Below are positions 22,947-29,798 of a stretch of DNA of 32,117 bases, one piece after another; the first letter of the stretch is position 1; every line of letters starts with the position of its first letter. Both the position numbers and the translations under genes were made by a program. The DNA lies in contig JAGXAJ010000053.1 of NCBI GenBank assembly GCA_018971625.1, forward strand, positions 1-32,117. Reading direction: 5' to 3'. This DNA comes from Pseudomonadota bacterium. GTDB lineage: Bacteria > Pseudomonadota > Alphaproteobacteria > Rhizobiales > Xanthobacteraceae. Below the pieces are notes generated by a model. That model searched no databases. It had not been told where the DNA came from and worked only from the letters and a program-made list of their open reading frames with translations.

Positions 22947-23822
22947 CTACTCTATCTTGGAGTGGAGCAGCCAGAAACGCAGGGTCCGCTCGGCAGTTTC
23001 CGGCGACAGTTTGCCGTAGTCTCTCATGGCGAGTTTCAACGTCGCGTCGTCGATCCGTCGTTTGATCGGCCGATGGCAAAGTATAGCTTCGACCGTCGTC
23101 CAGTTCAGGCCGGCCGATTTGCAAGGGATCAGGATGAGATCGGCGCGCAGCCCTTCCAATAGCCGTGCCATCATATCGGTCGGCGCGCTGTTGTTGAGGA
23201 TGCCAAGTGAGGCGGCTACTTCATCGAACCTGTTGGCTTCGGCAAAGCCGGCGATGGCGGCATCGTTCAGTTCGTTGAGCCCCTTCATTCGCCTCACGAC
23301 CGCTTCGGCGCGGCTGAAGTCCCGCGCCGGCGAGAGCTCACTGCGCGCCTTGCTGGCGATCGTTTTCAGGACGCGCTGAATCTCTTCCTGAAGCTCAGGC
23401 GGCGCAATTCGGGCCAGCCGGGCGCGTACTGCTTCGGTAGCCCGCTGCAACAGGTCACGGAGAAAATTCATCGGAAGGTCGCTTCGGAGCCCGAGTATCT
23501 CGGTGAGTTCGTCGTCGGACTCGGCGTGCGCAACCATACGCTTGTAGCCGGTGTCCGAAAAACGTGCGCTTGCATTGTCGGCGAGCCTGCGAATGACCTT
23601 GCGTTCACCGCGATCGACAATCACGTCGGTGACGGCCTCGGGCAGATTTGTCCGGCCCGAAATGGCAAGCAGATGGTCCTGGCCTTTGGCCTTGGCAATC
23701 TCGACGAGGGTACCGGTCGCAAGGCAGTTTGACTGGGTAAGCACAGTCACGGACGTTGGGTGCGGGAGGCGATGGACGCAATCTGCGCACACAGACGAAG
23801 CGCGTAAGAGGTCGTCTCTCAT
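22947..23822 (-). CDS. DUF2336 protein, 5' end replaced by a repeat
   Basis: 291 residues. From about residue 27 (VLTQSNCLATGTLVEIAKAK) the sequence follows the C-terminal two thirds of DUF2336 proteins. Landmarks are DHLLAISGRTNLPEAVTDVI, DLPMNFLRDLLQRATEAVRA, AAPPELQEEIQRVLK-like sequence and a final LSPETAERTLRFWLL. Family members are usually about 350-400 residues. Residues 1-26 (MRDDLLRASSVCADCVHRLP and a few more) are not DUF2336 sequence. They are encoded by a dispersed repeat (23746-23809) that occurs again at 26420-26483. The original promoter, start and N-terminal helices were evidently lost by insertion or deletion. The protein may therefore be non-functional or start elsewhere. 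DUF2336 function is poorly known. Confidence 0.7.
   Translation of the reverse strand: MRDDLLRASSVCADCVHRLPHPTSVTVLTQSNCLATGTLVEIAKAKGQDHLLAISGRTNLPEAVTDVIVDRGERKVIRRLADNASARFSDTGYKRMVAHAESDDELTEILGLRSDLPMNFLRDLLQRATEAVRARLARIAPPELQEEIQRVLKTIASKARSELSPARDFSRAEAVVRRMKGLNELNDAAIAGFAEANRFDEVAASLGILNNSAPTDMMARLLEGLRADLILIPCKSAGLNWTTVEAILCHRPIKRRIDDATLKLAMRDYGKLSPETAERTLRFWLLHSKIE
23746..23809. repeat. Dispersed repeat, copy A (64 bp)
   Basis: 64 bases from GTCACGGACGTTGGGTGCGG to AAGCGCGTAAGA match 26420-26483 at 60 of 64 positions without a gap. The same words are common, as I recall, in Bradyrhizobium-group genomes, where they give rise to spurious short proteins reading CADCVHRLPHPTSV. This copy forms the present 5' end of the DUF2336 gene. 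Confidence 0.85.
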
Positions 23823-24025
23823 GGCGACGTCGCTCGCCGGTGTTGTTTCGTCCGTGTGCCGGAATTATTGGCTGTGCCAAACCCTATTTGATCATATTGG
23901 GCAAAGGATGCAGTGGGCGCTTTTCCTGTCCCCTTCTTTGGTTGCTGGTTAGAGGAATTTTCGGCGAGGTTCGAAGCCGCTGCTATGAGCCCCCATCGAT
24001 ACCGGTTCTATTGTTCGCGGACATA

Positions 24026-24088
24026 AATTTCAATGGATGCTGAAATATTCCTTGACGGCGGACGATATTTCGACAAATGTTGAAATAT
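24026..24088 (+). promoter_or_regulatory. ars promoter with two ArsR-type operators
   Basis: A 24-base near-perfect palindrome at 24065-24088 (ATATTTCGACA, AA, TGTTGAAATAT; one mismatch) runs into the arsR ATG. A weaker related palindrome lies at about 24026-24047 (AATTTCAATGGATGCTGAAATA). Between them TTGACG at 24052-24057 is a good -35 box, and ACAAAT at 24073-24078 is a plausible -10 after 15 bases. Transcription would start only a few bases before the ATG. TTCAA/TTGAA half-sites of this type are typical for ArsR repressors, so arsenite-relieved autorepression is likely. Confidence 0.7.
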
Positions 24089-24431
24089 GAAAAAGACAGA
24101 TGCCGTAGCGGCCTTGGCCGCGCTCGCGCAGGACAATCGTCTCGATGTATTTCGGCTGCTTGTGCAGGCTGGACCGGAGGGTATGTCAGCGGGCGCAGTC
24201 GCTGACGCCCTCGATCTCGCGCCCAACACCTTGACCTTCCACTTTGATCGACTTCGCACGGCCGGTCTTGTTACCGTTCGGCGGGACGGCCGTTCGATGA
24301 TCTATGCAGCGCAATTTGAACAGATGAATGCGCTGCTCGGCTTCCTCACCGAAAACTGCTGCAGCGGCGCGCCCTGCGTACCTTCTGCCGCATGCAAACC
24401 CGCGCGGAAGCGGGCCAAAATCCTGACCTGA
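24087..24431 (+). CDS. arsR: ArsR family arsenic-responsive repressor
   Basis: 114 residues with an ArsR/SmtB winged-helix fold: ALAQDNRLDVFRLLVQAGPE, the recognition helix region LAPNTLTFHFDRLRTAGLV, then a wing with RRDGRSMIYAA. A likely As(III) site is at the C-terminal side, with C91, C92 and C97 (ENCCSGAPC). This resembles the vicinal-cysteine type of Acidithiobacillus ArsR rather than the CVC motif of E. coli ArsR. There is no Shine-Dalgarno sequence before the ATG. The start lies within the operator and close to the predicted transcription start, so the mRNA is probably leaderless. It is first in a tight four-gene operon. Confidence 0.9.
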   Translation: MKKTDAVAALAALAQDNRLDVFRLLVQAGPEGMSAGAVADALDLAPNTLTFHFDRLRTAGLVTVRRDGRSMIYAAQFEQMNALLGFLTENCCSGAPCVPSAACKPARKRAKILT

Positions 24432-24443
24432 AAGGACACATCC

Positions 24444-24920
24444 ATGAAACGCCTGCATGTTCACGTCTCCGTCGCAGAGATCCAGCATTCGGTTGCCTTC
24501 TACTCCGCGCTGTTCGCAGCGCAGCCGACCATGGTCAAGTCCGACTACGCGAAATGGATGCTCGATGATCCCCGCGTCAACTTCGCGATCTCCACGCGCG
24601 GGCGTGAGCCCGGCCTCGATCATCTCGGCATCCAGGTCGAGAATACTGACGAGTTGCACGAGGTCTATGCGCGCCTGCGCGATGCAGGCGGCAACGTCAT
24701 CGAGCAGGGCCAAACCACCTGCTGCTATGCCAAATCCGAGAAGTCGTGGATCGACGATCCCGCAGGCATAGCCTGGGAGACGTTCCACACGACCGGCGAA
24801 AACACGATTTATGGCGATGGCACCGGCGAGAACCGCGCTCGCGTCGCGCATGAAAAAGAGAGCGCCTGCTGCGCGCCCCAAGTCGCTCCGAAGCAGGCTG
24901 CGGCCTGCTGCAATCCCTGA
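24444..24920 (+). CDS. arsI: ArsI/CadI-type glyoxalase-fold protein, C-As lyase candidate
   Basis: 158 residues, 12 bases after arsR, with AAAGGA upstream. It is a vicinal-oxygen-chelate (glyoxalase/bleomycin-resistance) protein. Conserved points are the N-terminal LHVHVSV, GLDHLGIQVE with H60, a vicinal cysteine pair at 93-94 (TTCCYAKSEKSW) and DPAGIAWETFHT with E112. ArsI enzymes bind trivalent methylarsenicals at the CC pair and use Fe(II) and oxygen to cleave the carbon-arsenic bond, releasing arsenite. CadI-type members of the same family are only known as metal-induced proteins, so activity is not proven. The C-terminus has two more CC pairs (SACCAP and AACCNP), which may bind arsenite or hand it on. 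Confidence 0.85.
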   Translation: MKRLHVHVSVAEIQHSVAFYSALFAAQPTMVKSDYAKWMLDDPRVNFAISTRGREPGLDHLGIQVENTDELHEVYARLRDAGGNVIEQGQTTCCYAKSEKSWIDDPAGIAWETFHTTGENTIYGDGTGENRARVAHEKESACCAPQVAPKQAAACCNP

Positions 24921-24930
24921 TAGGTAGGAC

Positions 24931-25455
24931 ATGGCCGACGCTTATAACGTACTCTTTCTTTGCACAGGCAATTCGGCACGTTCGATTCTCGCGGAATCGA
25001 TCCTCCGCAAGGATGGTGCCGCTCGCTTCCGCGCTTTCTCGGCTGGCAGCGCGCCGAAGGGAGCGGTGCATCCCATGGCCCTGCGCGTTCTTGCCGACAT
25101 GGGCTACCCCGTGGACGGCATGCGATCGAAGAGTTGGCTGGAGTTCGCAAAACCGGACACGCCTGTGATGGATTTTGTCTTCACCGTCTGCGACCACGCC
25201 GCGGGCGAGGTCTGTCCGATTTGGCCGGGTCAGCCGATGACGGCACATTGGGGCATTGAAGACCCGGCGGCCGTCGAAGGCACGGATTTGGAGAAACAGG
25301 CAGCATTCCAGACCGCCTTCCGCTACATGAAGAGCCGCATCGGTGCTTTCATCAGTCTTCCCTTGCGCAGCATCGACAGGCTTTCGCTAGGCACGAAGTT
25401 GCGCGCCATCGGTCGCATCGAAGGAGCGACACTGACCAGGCCGAAAGCCGGCTGA
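24931..25455 (+). CDS. arsC: Arsenate reductase, low-MW phosphatase type
   Basis: 174 residues, 10 bases after arsI. The fold is that of low-molecular-weight tyrosine phosphatases with the CX5R loop CTGNSARS, nucleophile C11. The other redox cysteines are C87 and C95 (CDHAAGEVC), and the acid Asp lies in HWGIEDPAA. This is the thioredoxin-coupled class known from Staphylococcus ArsC, reducing arsenate to arsenite in the cytoplasm. The C-terminal 30 residues beyond the core (RLSLGTKLRAIGRIEG onward) are a modest extension. The stop TGA shares its A with the ATG of the next gene, so the two are translationally coupled. Confidence 0.93.
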   Translation: MADAYNVLFLCTGNSARSILAESILRKDGAARFRAFSAGSAPKGAVHPMALRVLADMGYPVDGMRSKSWLEFAKPDTPVMDFVFTVCDHAAGEVCPIWPGQPMTAHWGIEDPAAVEGTDLEKQAAFQTAFRYMKSRIGAFISLPLRSIDRLSLGTKLRAIGRIEGATLTRPKAG

Positions 25456-26156
25456 TGGACTCGTTCGATCTCTCACGGCGTCTTGCAGCAGAAGCGCTCG
25501 GAACCGGCATCCTCGTTGCCACCGTGGTGGGTTCGGGCATCATGGCCGGGAACTTAACCAAGGATGTCGCACTCGCGCTCCTATGCAATACGCTGCCTAC
25601 AGGTGCGATCCTCGTCGTCCTGATTACCGTGCTTGGACCGATTTCGGGCGCGCATTTCAATCCGGCTGTAACCCTGGTGTTTACAGGAAAGCGCGAACTG
25701 CCGGTTAAGGAAGCGATCCTTTACATCATCGCACAAATCGGAGGGGGCATCGCCGGCACGATTGCGGCGCACCTGATGTTTGCGCTACCGCTAATCGATC
25801 TTTCGCTAAAGGCCCGAACTGGCGGAGCGCAATGGTTCGCCGAAGCCGTGGCGGCCTTCGGCCTCGTCTCAACTATTCTCGCGGGTATCCGTTTTCAGCG
25901 TGGCGCCGTGCCTTGGCTGGTCGGACTGTACATCACGGCAGCCTACTGGTTCACCGCCTCGACCTCGTTTGCCAATCCGGCCGTGGCGATCGCGCGATCC
26001 CTGACCAATACATTCGCTGGCATTCGGCCGATTGATCTACCGGGCTTCATCGTCGCCGAGCTCTGTGGCGCGCTTATGGGCATGCTTTTGATGAACTGGC
26101 TTCTTGGCCGCTCCGAGGTGCGTGGACCGGTGGCTATGGCAGAGACATCTCACTAA
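25455..26156 (+). CDS. aqpS: Aquaglyceroporin in ars operon (AqpS-like)
   Basis: 233 residues, six membrane helices and the two half-helices of the MIP family. The NPA boxes are at 69-71 (SGAHFNPAVTL) and 174-176 (SFANPAVAIARS), with the selectivity-filter-region Arg at 181 in the second. In Sinorhizobium meliloti AqpS in an ars operon lets arsenite, formed inside the cell by ArsC, leave down its gradient. The same job is likely here, because no ArsB or Acr3 efflux pump is encoded in the operon. The start overlaps the arsC stop by one base. A 13-bp hairpin follows the gene. Confidence 0.92.
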   Translation: MDSFDLSRRLAAEALGTGILVATVVGSGIMAGNLTKDVALALLCNTLPTGAILVVLITVLGPISGAHFNPAVTLVFTGKRELPVKEAILYIIAQIGGGIAGTIAAHLMFALPLIDLSLKARTGGAQWFAEAVAAFGLVSTILAGIRFQRGAVPWLVGLYITAAYWFTASTSFANPAVAIARSLTNTFAGIRPIDLPGFIVAELCGALMGMLLMNWLLGRSEVRGPVAMAETSH

Positions 26157-26213
26157 CTTGCGCCCATTGCTTTCAAGCAAAGAGCGTCTCCGCTTTGGTC
26201 ACAGGCGACCTCC

Positions 26214-26243
26214 ACGCCAAGCGGACATTGGTCCGCTTGGCGT
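26214..26243 (+). terminator. 13-bp perfect hairpin after aqpS
   Basis: ACGCCAAGCGGAC, ATTG, GTCCGCTTGGCGT: a perfect 13-bp stem with a 4-base loop, 57 bases after the aqpS stop. There is no T-run, so it may work as a 3' stabiliser or rho-assisted terminator of the ars operon. Confidence 0.6.
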
Positions 26244-26307
26244 CAAATGCGACACGCTCGCACTGAGCAGTCAACATCCGAATGGGATGAAAGCGCTTGA
26301 CACCAAT

Positions 26308-26374
26308 TTGCTGATTTGCCCGTCGTGCCAATCTGTCGCACCTGTCGTTGTTGATCTCGAGCGCAAATCAGCAA
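26308..26374. repeat. 12-bp inverted pair TTGCTGATTTGC / GCAAATCAGCAA
   Basis: 26308-26319 and 26363-26374 are perfect reverse complements 43 bases apart. Words such as CTGATTTGCCCGTCGTG are, from memory, part of a common Bradyrhizobium-group dispersed repeat. Confidence 0.6.
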
Positions 26375-26419
26375 CACATCTTGCGCCATCCCGCGCTCGG
26401 GGAGGGGCGTATCGCGATC

Positions 26420-26483
26420 GTCACGGACGTTGGGTGCGGGAAGCGATGGACGCAGTCTGTGCGCACAGACGAAGCGCGTAAGA
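26420..26483. repeat. Dispersed repeat, copy B (64 bp)
   Basis: 60 of 64 bases are identical to 23746-23809, same orientation, no gap. Beyond 26483 the two copies diverge, which marks one edge of the shared unit. Confidence 0.85.
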
Positions 26484-26642
26484 TGCGGACGGCGAAGTCG
26501 TGTGGTCCTGACGCCCCGACGCTGGCGTCAAGTTTGCGGTAGGCGATGTCGGCCCTTAACGAACCCGACGCGCCGCGCAGGCGAGGGTGGCAAGAAAGCC
26601 CGGTCGCCCGGGAGAGCGCGAAGGAAACCGTAAAACCATTGC

Positions 26643-26739
26643 GCAGGGAATGCCGGGTTGATCCCGGTGAACCTGTGGCACTGCCCCGGGCATTTTTTGC
26701 CCGAAACCATGGGTGCATCGGACACCCGGCATTCCCTGC
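26643..26739. repeat. Long inverted repeat, 16-bp arms
   Basis: GCAGGGAATGCCGGGT (26643-26658) and ACCCGGCATTCCCTGC (26724-26739) are perfect reverse complements separated by 65 bases. The loop has its own small hairpin, GGGCATTTTTTGCCC. It looks like a mobile palindromic element of the kind scattered in this family; copy number cannot be judged here. Confidence 0.7.
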
Positions 26740-27013
26740 CCCCCTCTTTTGAGGGGCACAGCGGTTGGAACCCGAGCGCGTCGCGCTGCGGGAATGTGGA
26801 GTCGTGTCCAGGCTATTTGACATTTTGAATCAGAAGAGTGGCCGGCTGACGAGCATGCTGCCGTCATGCCCGGGCTTGCTCGCGCCGGTTACCTCCGCTT
26901 TGTTGCCGCGATGCCGACAACAAATGGCCTCGACATCTGACGGAACCCATCGTGGTTCCCCGGGGTTCTCGACCGTGTCGTTCCAACAGGACGATTTGGA
27001 CCAGGAGAATCCG

Positions 27014-27268
27014 ATGCAAAAATACATTGTGCCGATTGTCGCCGCGGTCGGGCTTTCGATCGCGACGCCTGCTTTGGCCTATGATTCAGCCAGCCAGATG
27101 TCGATGGATGCAGCGGTCGACGTTGCCATGGATGCCGGCCTTGCCACGGTGTCGCATACCGAGTTCGCCGGCGATGAATGGCAGATCGAGGGGCGCGACG
27201 TGACCGGCCAATATATGGAAGTGGACGTCGAAGCCACGACCGGCCGAATACTCAACATTGACCACTAG
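27014..27268 (+). CDS. Small exported PepSY-domain protein
   Basis: 84 residues from the ATG at 27014, which has AGGAG 6 bases upstream. Residues 1-22 are a signal peptide ending in TPALA. The mature part is a single PepSY-like unit (MSMDAAVDVAMDAGLATVSH, EWQIEGRDVTGQYMEVDVEA, TTGRILNID). PepSY units are small periplasmic domains, some of which inhibit proteases or bind ligands. An open frame runs upstream to 26765, but that part is repeat sequence. The stop TAG overlaps the stop of the convergent modC by two bases within a CTAG, so both genes end on the same palindrome. Confidence 0.82.
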   Translation: MQKYIVPIVAAVGLSIATPALAYDSASQMSMDAAVDVAMDAGLATVSHTEFAGDEWQIEGRDVTGQYMEVDVEATTGRILNIDH

Positions 27269-27948
27269 CCTCGTTGCTCGGACGAAACCGACAACACCTT
27301 GACACCGCCGAACGCGGTGATGCAGCCTTCCTTGAGCATCACGATCTGGGTGGCCAGTTGCCGCAGTTCTGCGGCGTCGTGGCTAACGTAGACCATGGGA
27401 ATTCCGGCCTCGTCGCGCAGGCGAACCAGATAGGGCAGGATTTCCAGTTTGCGGCCTTCATCGAGTGCGCCGAGCGGCTCGTCCAGCAGCAGCAGCCGTG
27501 GCCTGGATAACAGTGCGCGGCCGAACGCGACACGCTGGCGCTCGCCCCCGGAAAGCTGGCCAGGGCGGCGCGTGAGCAGCGCGCCGATGTCGAGCAGGTC
27601 GACCACGCGTTTGTGCTGCGCGCGATCTTCAGTGAGGCGGTTCATTCGCCGTCCGTAGTCGAGATTCTGCTGCACATCGAGATGCGGAAACAGCCGCGCA
27701 TCCTGGAACACGTATCCGATCCGGCGGCGGTAGGGCGGAACATGCACGCTTGCTGCGGTATCATCCAGCGTCTCGCCATCCAACGTGACGATTCCGCGAT
27801 CGGGCCTCAGAAGCCCCGCGATGATATTGATGAGCGAACTCTTGCCCGCTCCTGACGCGCCGAACAGGCCGGTGACCCGACCTTCGCTGGCGAAGGAGGC
27901 CGCGAGCGTGAAGTCGCCGAGCTTCTTTGCGATGTCGACGCGCAGCAT
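27265..27948 (-). CDS. modC: Molybdate ABC transporter ATPase, short form
   Basis: 227 residues. All ABC ATPase motifs are present: Walker A GASGAGKSS, Q-loop GYVFQDARLF, signature LSGGERQRVAFGRALL, Walker B LLLLDEPLGALD and switch VSHD. Typical ModC has about 350 residues with a C-terminal TOBE/Mop domain that binds molybdate and feeds back on transport. Here the protein ends at the normal end of the ATPase domain and has no TOBE part. It follows modB by two bases (TGA-CC-ATG) and ends in a stop that overlaps the convergent PepSY gene. The identity as molybdate transporter rests on the neighbouring modA and modB. Confidence 0.9.
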   Translation of the reverse strand: MLRVDIAKKLGDFTLAASFASEGRVTGLFGASGAGKSSLINIIAGLLRPDRGIVTLDGETLDDTAASVHVPPYRRRIGYVFQDARLFPHLDVQQNLDYGRRMNRLTEDRAQHKRVVDLLDIGALLTRRPGQLSGGERQRVAFGRALLSRPRLLLLDEPLGALDEGRKLEILPYLVRLRDEAGIPMVYVSHDAAELRQLATQIVMLKEGCITAFGGVKVLSVSSEQRG

Positions 27949-27950
27949 GG

Positions 27951-28646
27951 TCAGTTCCCATGCAGGCGCTGCGTCGCGCGGCGGGCGAACAGTTCGGAGG
28001 CCACCAGCGCCGCGGTTGCGATGAAGATCGATACCAGCACCAGCCGCAGCGCCGCGACGTCGCCGTCGGGCGTCTGGATCAGCGAATAAATGGCGGACGA
28101 GATGGTCTGGGTCTCACCAGGAATGTTCGACACGAAGGTAATGGTCGCGCCGAATTCGCCGATGGCCTTGGCAAAGCCGAGCACCATGCCGGCCAGCACG
28201 CCGGGCAGCGCCAATGGCAGGGTGACGGTCAGAAAAACCCTCCAGGGCGCCGCGCCAAGCGTGGCCGCGGCCTGCTCCAGTTTCCGGTCCACCGCCTCGA
28301 TCGACAGCCGGATCGGCCGCACCAGCAGCGGAAACGACATCACGCCGCAAGCGAGCGCGGCACCGGTCCAGCGGAACGCGAATACGATTCCGAGGTGATC
28401 GGAAAGCCACCCGCCGATCAGGCCGCGCTTGCCGAACGTCAGAAGCAACAGGTAGCCGGTAACGACCGGCGGCAGCACCAGCGGCAGATAGATCACCGCG
28501 TCGATGAACGCCTTGCCCCAGAAATCACGCCGCGCCAGCAACCACGCGATGCCGATCCCGAGCGGCGTCGCGATCAAGGTGGCGACGGTGGCGACCCGGA
28601 GCGAGAGCTGGATCGCCGTCCATTCCGTCGGCGAAATATCGAACAC
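27951..28646 (-). CDS. modB: Molybdate ABC transporter permease
   Basis: 231 residues, five to six membrane helices, with the permease EAA-type loop EQAAATLGAAPWRVFLTVTLP. Other ModB features are WTAIQLSLRVATVATL at the start, PLVLPPVVTGYLLL and FAKAIGEFGATITFVSNIPG. The start is GTG at 28646-28644, whose outermost base is also the first base of a palindromic element. The ribosome-binding region (GGAAACGGGCACTA) is therefore supplied by the repeat. Middle gene of modABC; it exports nothing itself but forms the membrane channel for molybdate import. Confidence 0.92.
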   Translation of the reverse strand: MFDISPTEWTAIQLSLRVATVATLIATPLGIGIAWLLARRDFWGKAFIDAVIYLPLVLPPVVTGYLLLLTFGKRGLIGGWLSDHLGIVFAFRWTGAALACGVMSFPLLVRPIRLSIEAVDRKLEQAAATLGAAPWRVFLTVTLPLALPGVLAGMVLGFAKAIGEFGATITFVSNIPGETQTISSAIYSLIQTPDGDVAALRLVLVSIFIATAALVASELFARRATQRLHGN

Positions 28647-28719
28647 TAGTGCCCGTTTCCGAAGTTCGTATGCAATTGCGGCTCCTCTCGTACGAACTTC
28701 GGAAACAAAAGGACACTAG
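28646..28719. repeat. Palindromic element 1 in the modA-modB gap
   Basis: The outer arms CTAGTG (28646-28651) and CACTAG (28714-28719) enclose perfect 16-bp arms GTTTCCGAAGTTCGTA (28655-28670) and TACGAACTTCGGAAAC (28691-28706). It covers the start region of modB. The words resemble a palindromic repeat I know from Bradyrhizobium-group genomes. Confidence 0.85.
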
Positions 28720-28735
28720 CAAAGATTCAACATCT

Positions 28736-28813
28736 CCAGTGCCGCTTGTCGATTTGAAGTTCCTAACCGGTCGTTCGGCAAATTCTGGAGGAACTTCAAA
28801 TCGGCGGCACTGG
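28736..28813. repeat. Palindromic element 2 in the modA-modB gap
   Basis: The outer arms CCAGTGCCG (28736-28744) and CGGCACTGG (28805-28813) enclose perfect 14-bp arms GATTTGAAGTTCCT (28751-28764) and AGGAACTTCAAATC (28789-28802). Its design copies element 1 (AGTG ends, GAAGTTC core, similar length) but the rest of the sequence differs. It ends 9 bases from the modA stop. Confidence 0.85.
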
Positions 28814-28822
28814 CGACGATCG

Positions 28823-29611
28823 TCAGGTCGTCGGCGTGATCAGATACTTGAAGCCGTATTTCTCGAAGATCGTCTTGGCGGCCGACGACTTCATGAAGGC
28901 GAGATAGCCGGTCGCATCCGGCTTTGCATTTGTCGTCGCGGCCACCGGATAGATGATCGCGGGATGTGAATCAGCCGGGAAGGTGCCGACGATCTTGACG
29001 CCGGGCTCGACCTTGGCGTCGGTCGAATAGACGATGCCGAGCACCGCTTCGCCGCGCGCCACCAGCGCAAGTGCTGCGCGCACGCTCTCCGCCATCGCGA
29101 ATTTCGGTGCGGCAGCCTGCCACGCGCCGAGCTTCTCGAGAGCTGCCTGTGCGTATTTGCCAACCGGGACCGCCTTGACGTCGCCGGTCGCGATCTTGCC
29201 GTCGCCGGCGAGTTTGGCGAGGTCGAAGCCTTTCCCGATCGTCACATTGTCAATTTTGGAATCCTTCGGCGCGATCAGGACGATGCTGTTGCCGAGCAAA
29301 TCAATCCGCGTCGGCACGTTGATGTTCTTCTTGTTGATCGCATAGTCCATCCAGTCGATATCGGCGGAGACGAATATATCGGCCGGGGCGCCCTGTTCGA
29401 TTTGCTTGGCGAGCGCCGAACTTGCGGCATAGCTCGCCGAGATCTTGACGCCGGTTTTCGCGGTATAGGCGGCATCGACGTCGTCGAGCGCGTTCTTCAT
29501 CGAGGCGGCCGCGAATACCGTGAGGGTCTTATCCTGGGCAGCCGCGGGCGAGAAAATCGATCCGAACAGGATCGTGAAGGCAAGAAAGGAAAGTCCGGCA
29601 AGACGACGCAT
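28823..29611 (-). CDS. modA: Periplasmic molybdate-binding protein
   Basis: 262 residues from the ATG at 29611 (MRRLAGLSFLAFTILFG), with GGGAG upstream. The signal peptide ends near SPAAAQ. The mature protein follows ModA: LTVFAAASMKNALDDV, SYAASSALAKQIEQGAPADI, FVSADIDWMDYA, then ARGEAVLGIVYSTDAKV and YPVAATTNAKPDA. The conserved small-residue and Ser positions for oxyanion binding are in AAASM and the SSALAKQI helix start. It captures molybdate for ModB/ModC. A frame open upstream to 29845 is not conserved. First gene of modABC; a 16-base tandem repeat 55-86 bases upstream may be regulatory. Confidence 0.93.
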   Translation of the reverse strand: MRRLAGLSFLAFTILFGSIFSPAAAQDKTLTVFAAASMKNALDDVDAAYTAKTGVKISASYAASSALAKQIEQGAPADIFVSADIDWMDYAINKKNINVPTRIDLLGNSIVLIAPKDSKIDNVTIGKGFDLAKLAGDGKIATGDVKAVPVGKYAQAALEKLGAWQAAAPKFAMAESVRAALALVARGEAVLGIVYSTDAKVEPGVKIVGTFPADSHPAIIYPVAATTNAKPDATGYLAFMKSSAAKTIFEKYGFKYLITPTT

Positions 29612-29665
29612 TGGGGCGCTCCCGTGCGGATTCGCGGACGCCTGGCGCACGCAAATCGGGCATTG

Positions 29666-29697
29666 AAATAGTGGCCTGCGAAAATAATGGCCTGCGA
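29666..29697 (-). promoter_or_regulatory. 16-base tandem repeat upstream of modA
   Basis: Minus strand: TCGCAGGCCATTATTT then TCGCAGGCCACTATTT, 15 of 16 identical, directly adjacent, 55-86 bases from the modA start. They could be paired regulator sites. I could not fit them to the ModE palindrome I know (ATCGCTATATA type), and nothing in the sequence names the regulator. Confidence 0.35.
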
Positions 29698-29798
29698 CAA
29701 GCGGAAGCACCTTCCACGGATCCCGAAGGCTTACGGCCGGGCGGGATATCGCCGCAAAACAATAGCAGGCTGAAATGAGGGGTAAAGGCTTCCTTTGT

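Larger units (their letters stand above)
26157..27013. other. Repeat-filled gap between ars operon and PepSY gene
   Basis: About 860 bases without a convincing gene. The region holds a terminator-like hairpin, a 12-bp inverted pair, the second copy of the 64-bp dispersed repeat and a long 16-bp inverted repeat, each listed separately. A minus-strand frame at 26368-26823 is open, but it reads through the repeat and has the Arg/Ser-rich look of a repeat-derived pseudo-protein. I do not call it a gene. Confidence 0.6.

Noticed and set aside
26368..26823. 151-codon minus-strand frame in the repeat cluster
   Set aside because: It reads through dispersed repeats; similar frames are, as I recall, widely but spuriously annotated in Bradyrhizobium-group genomes.
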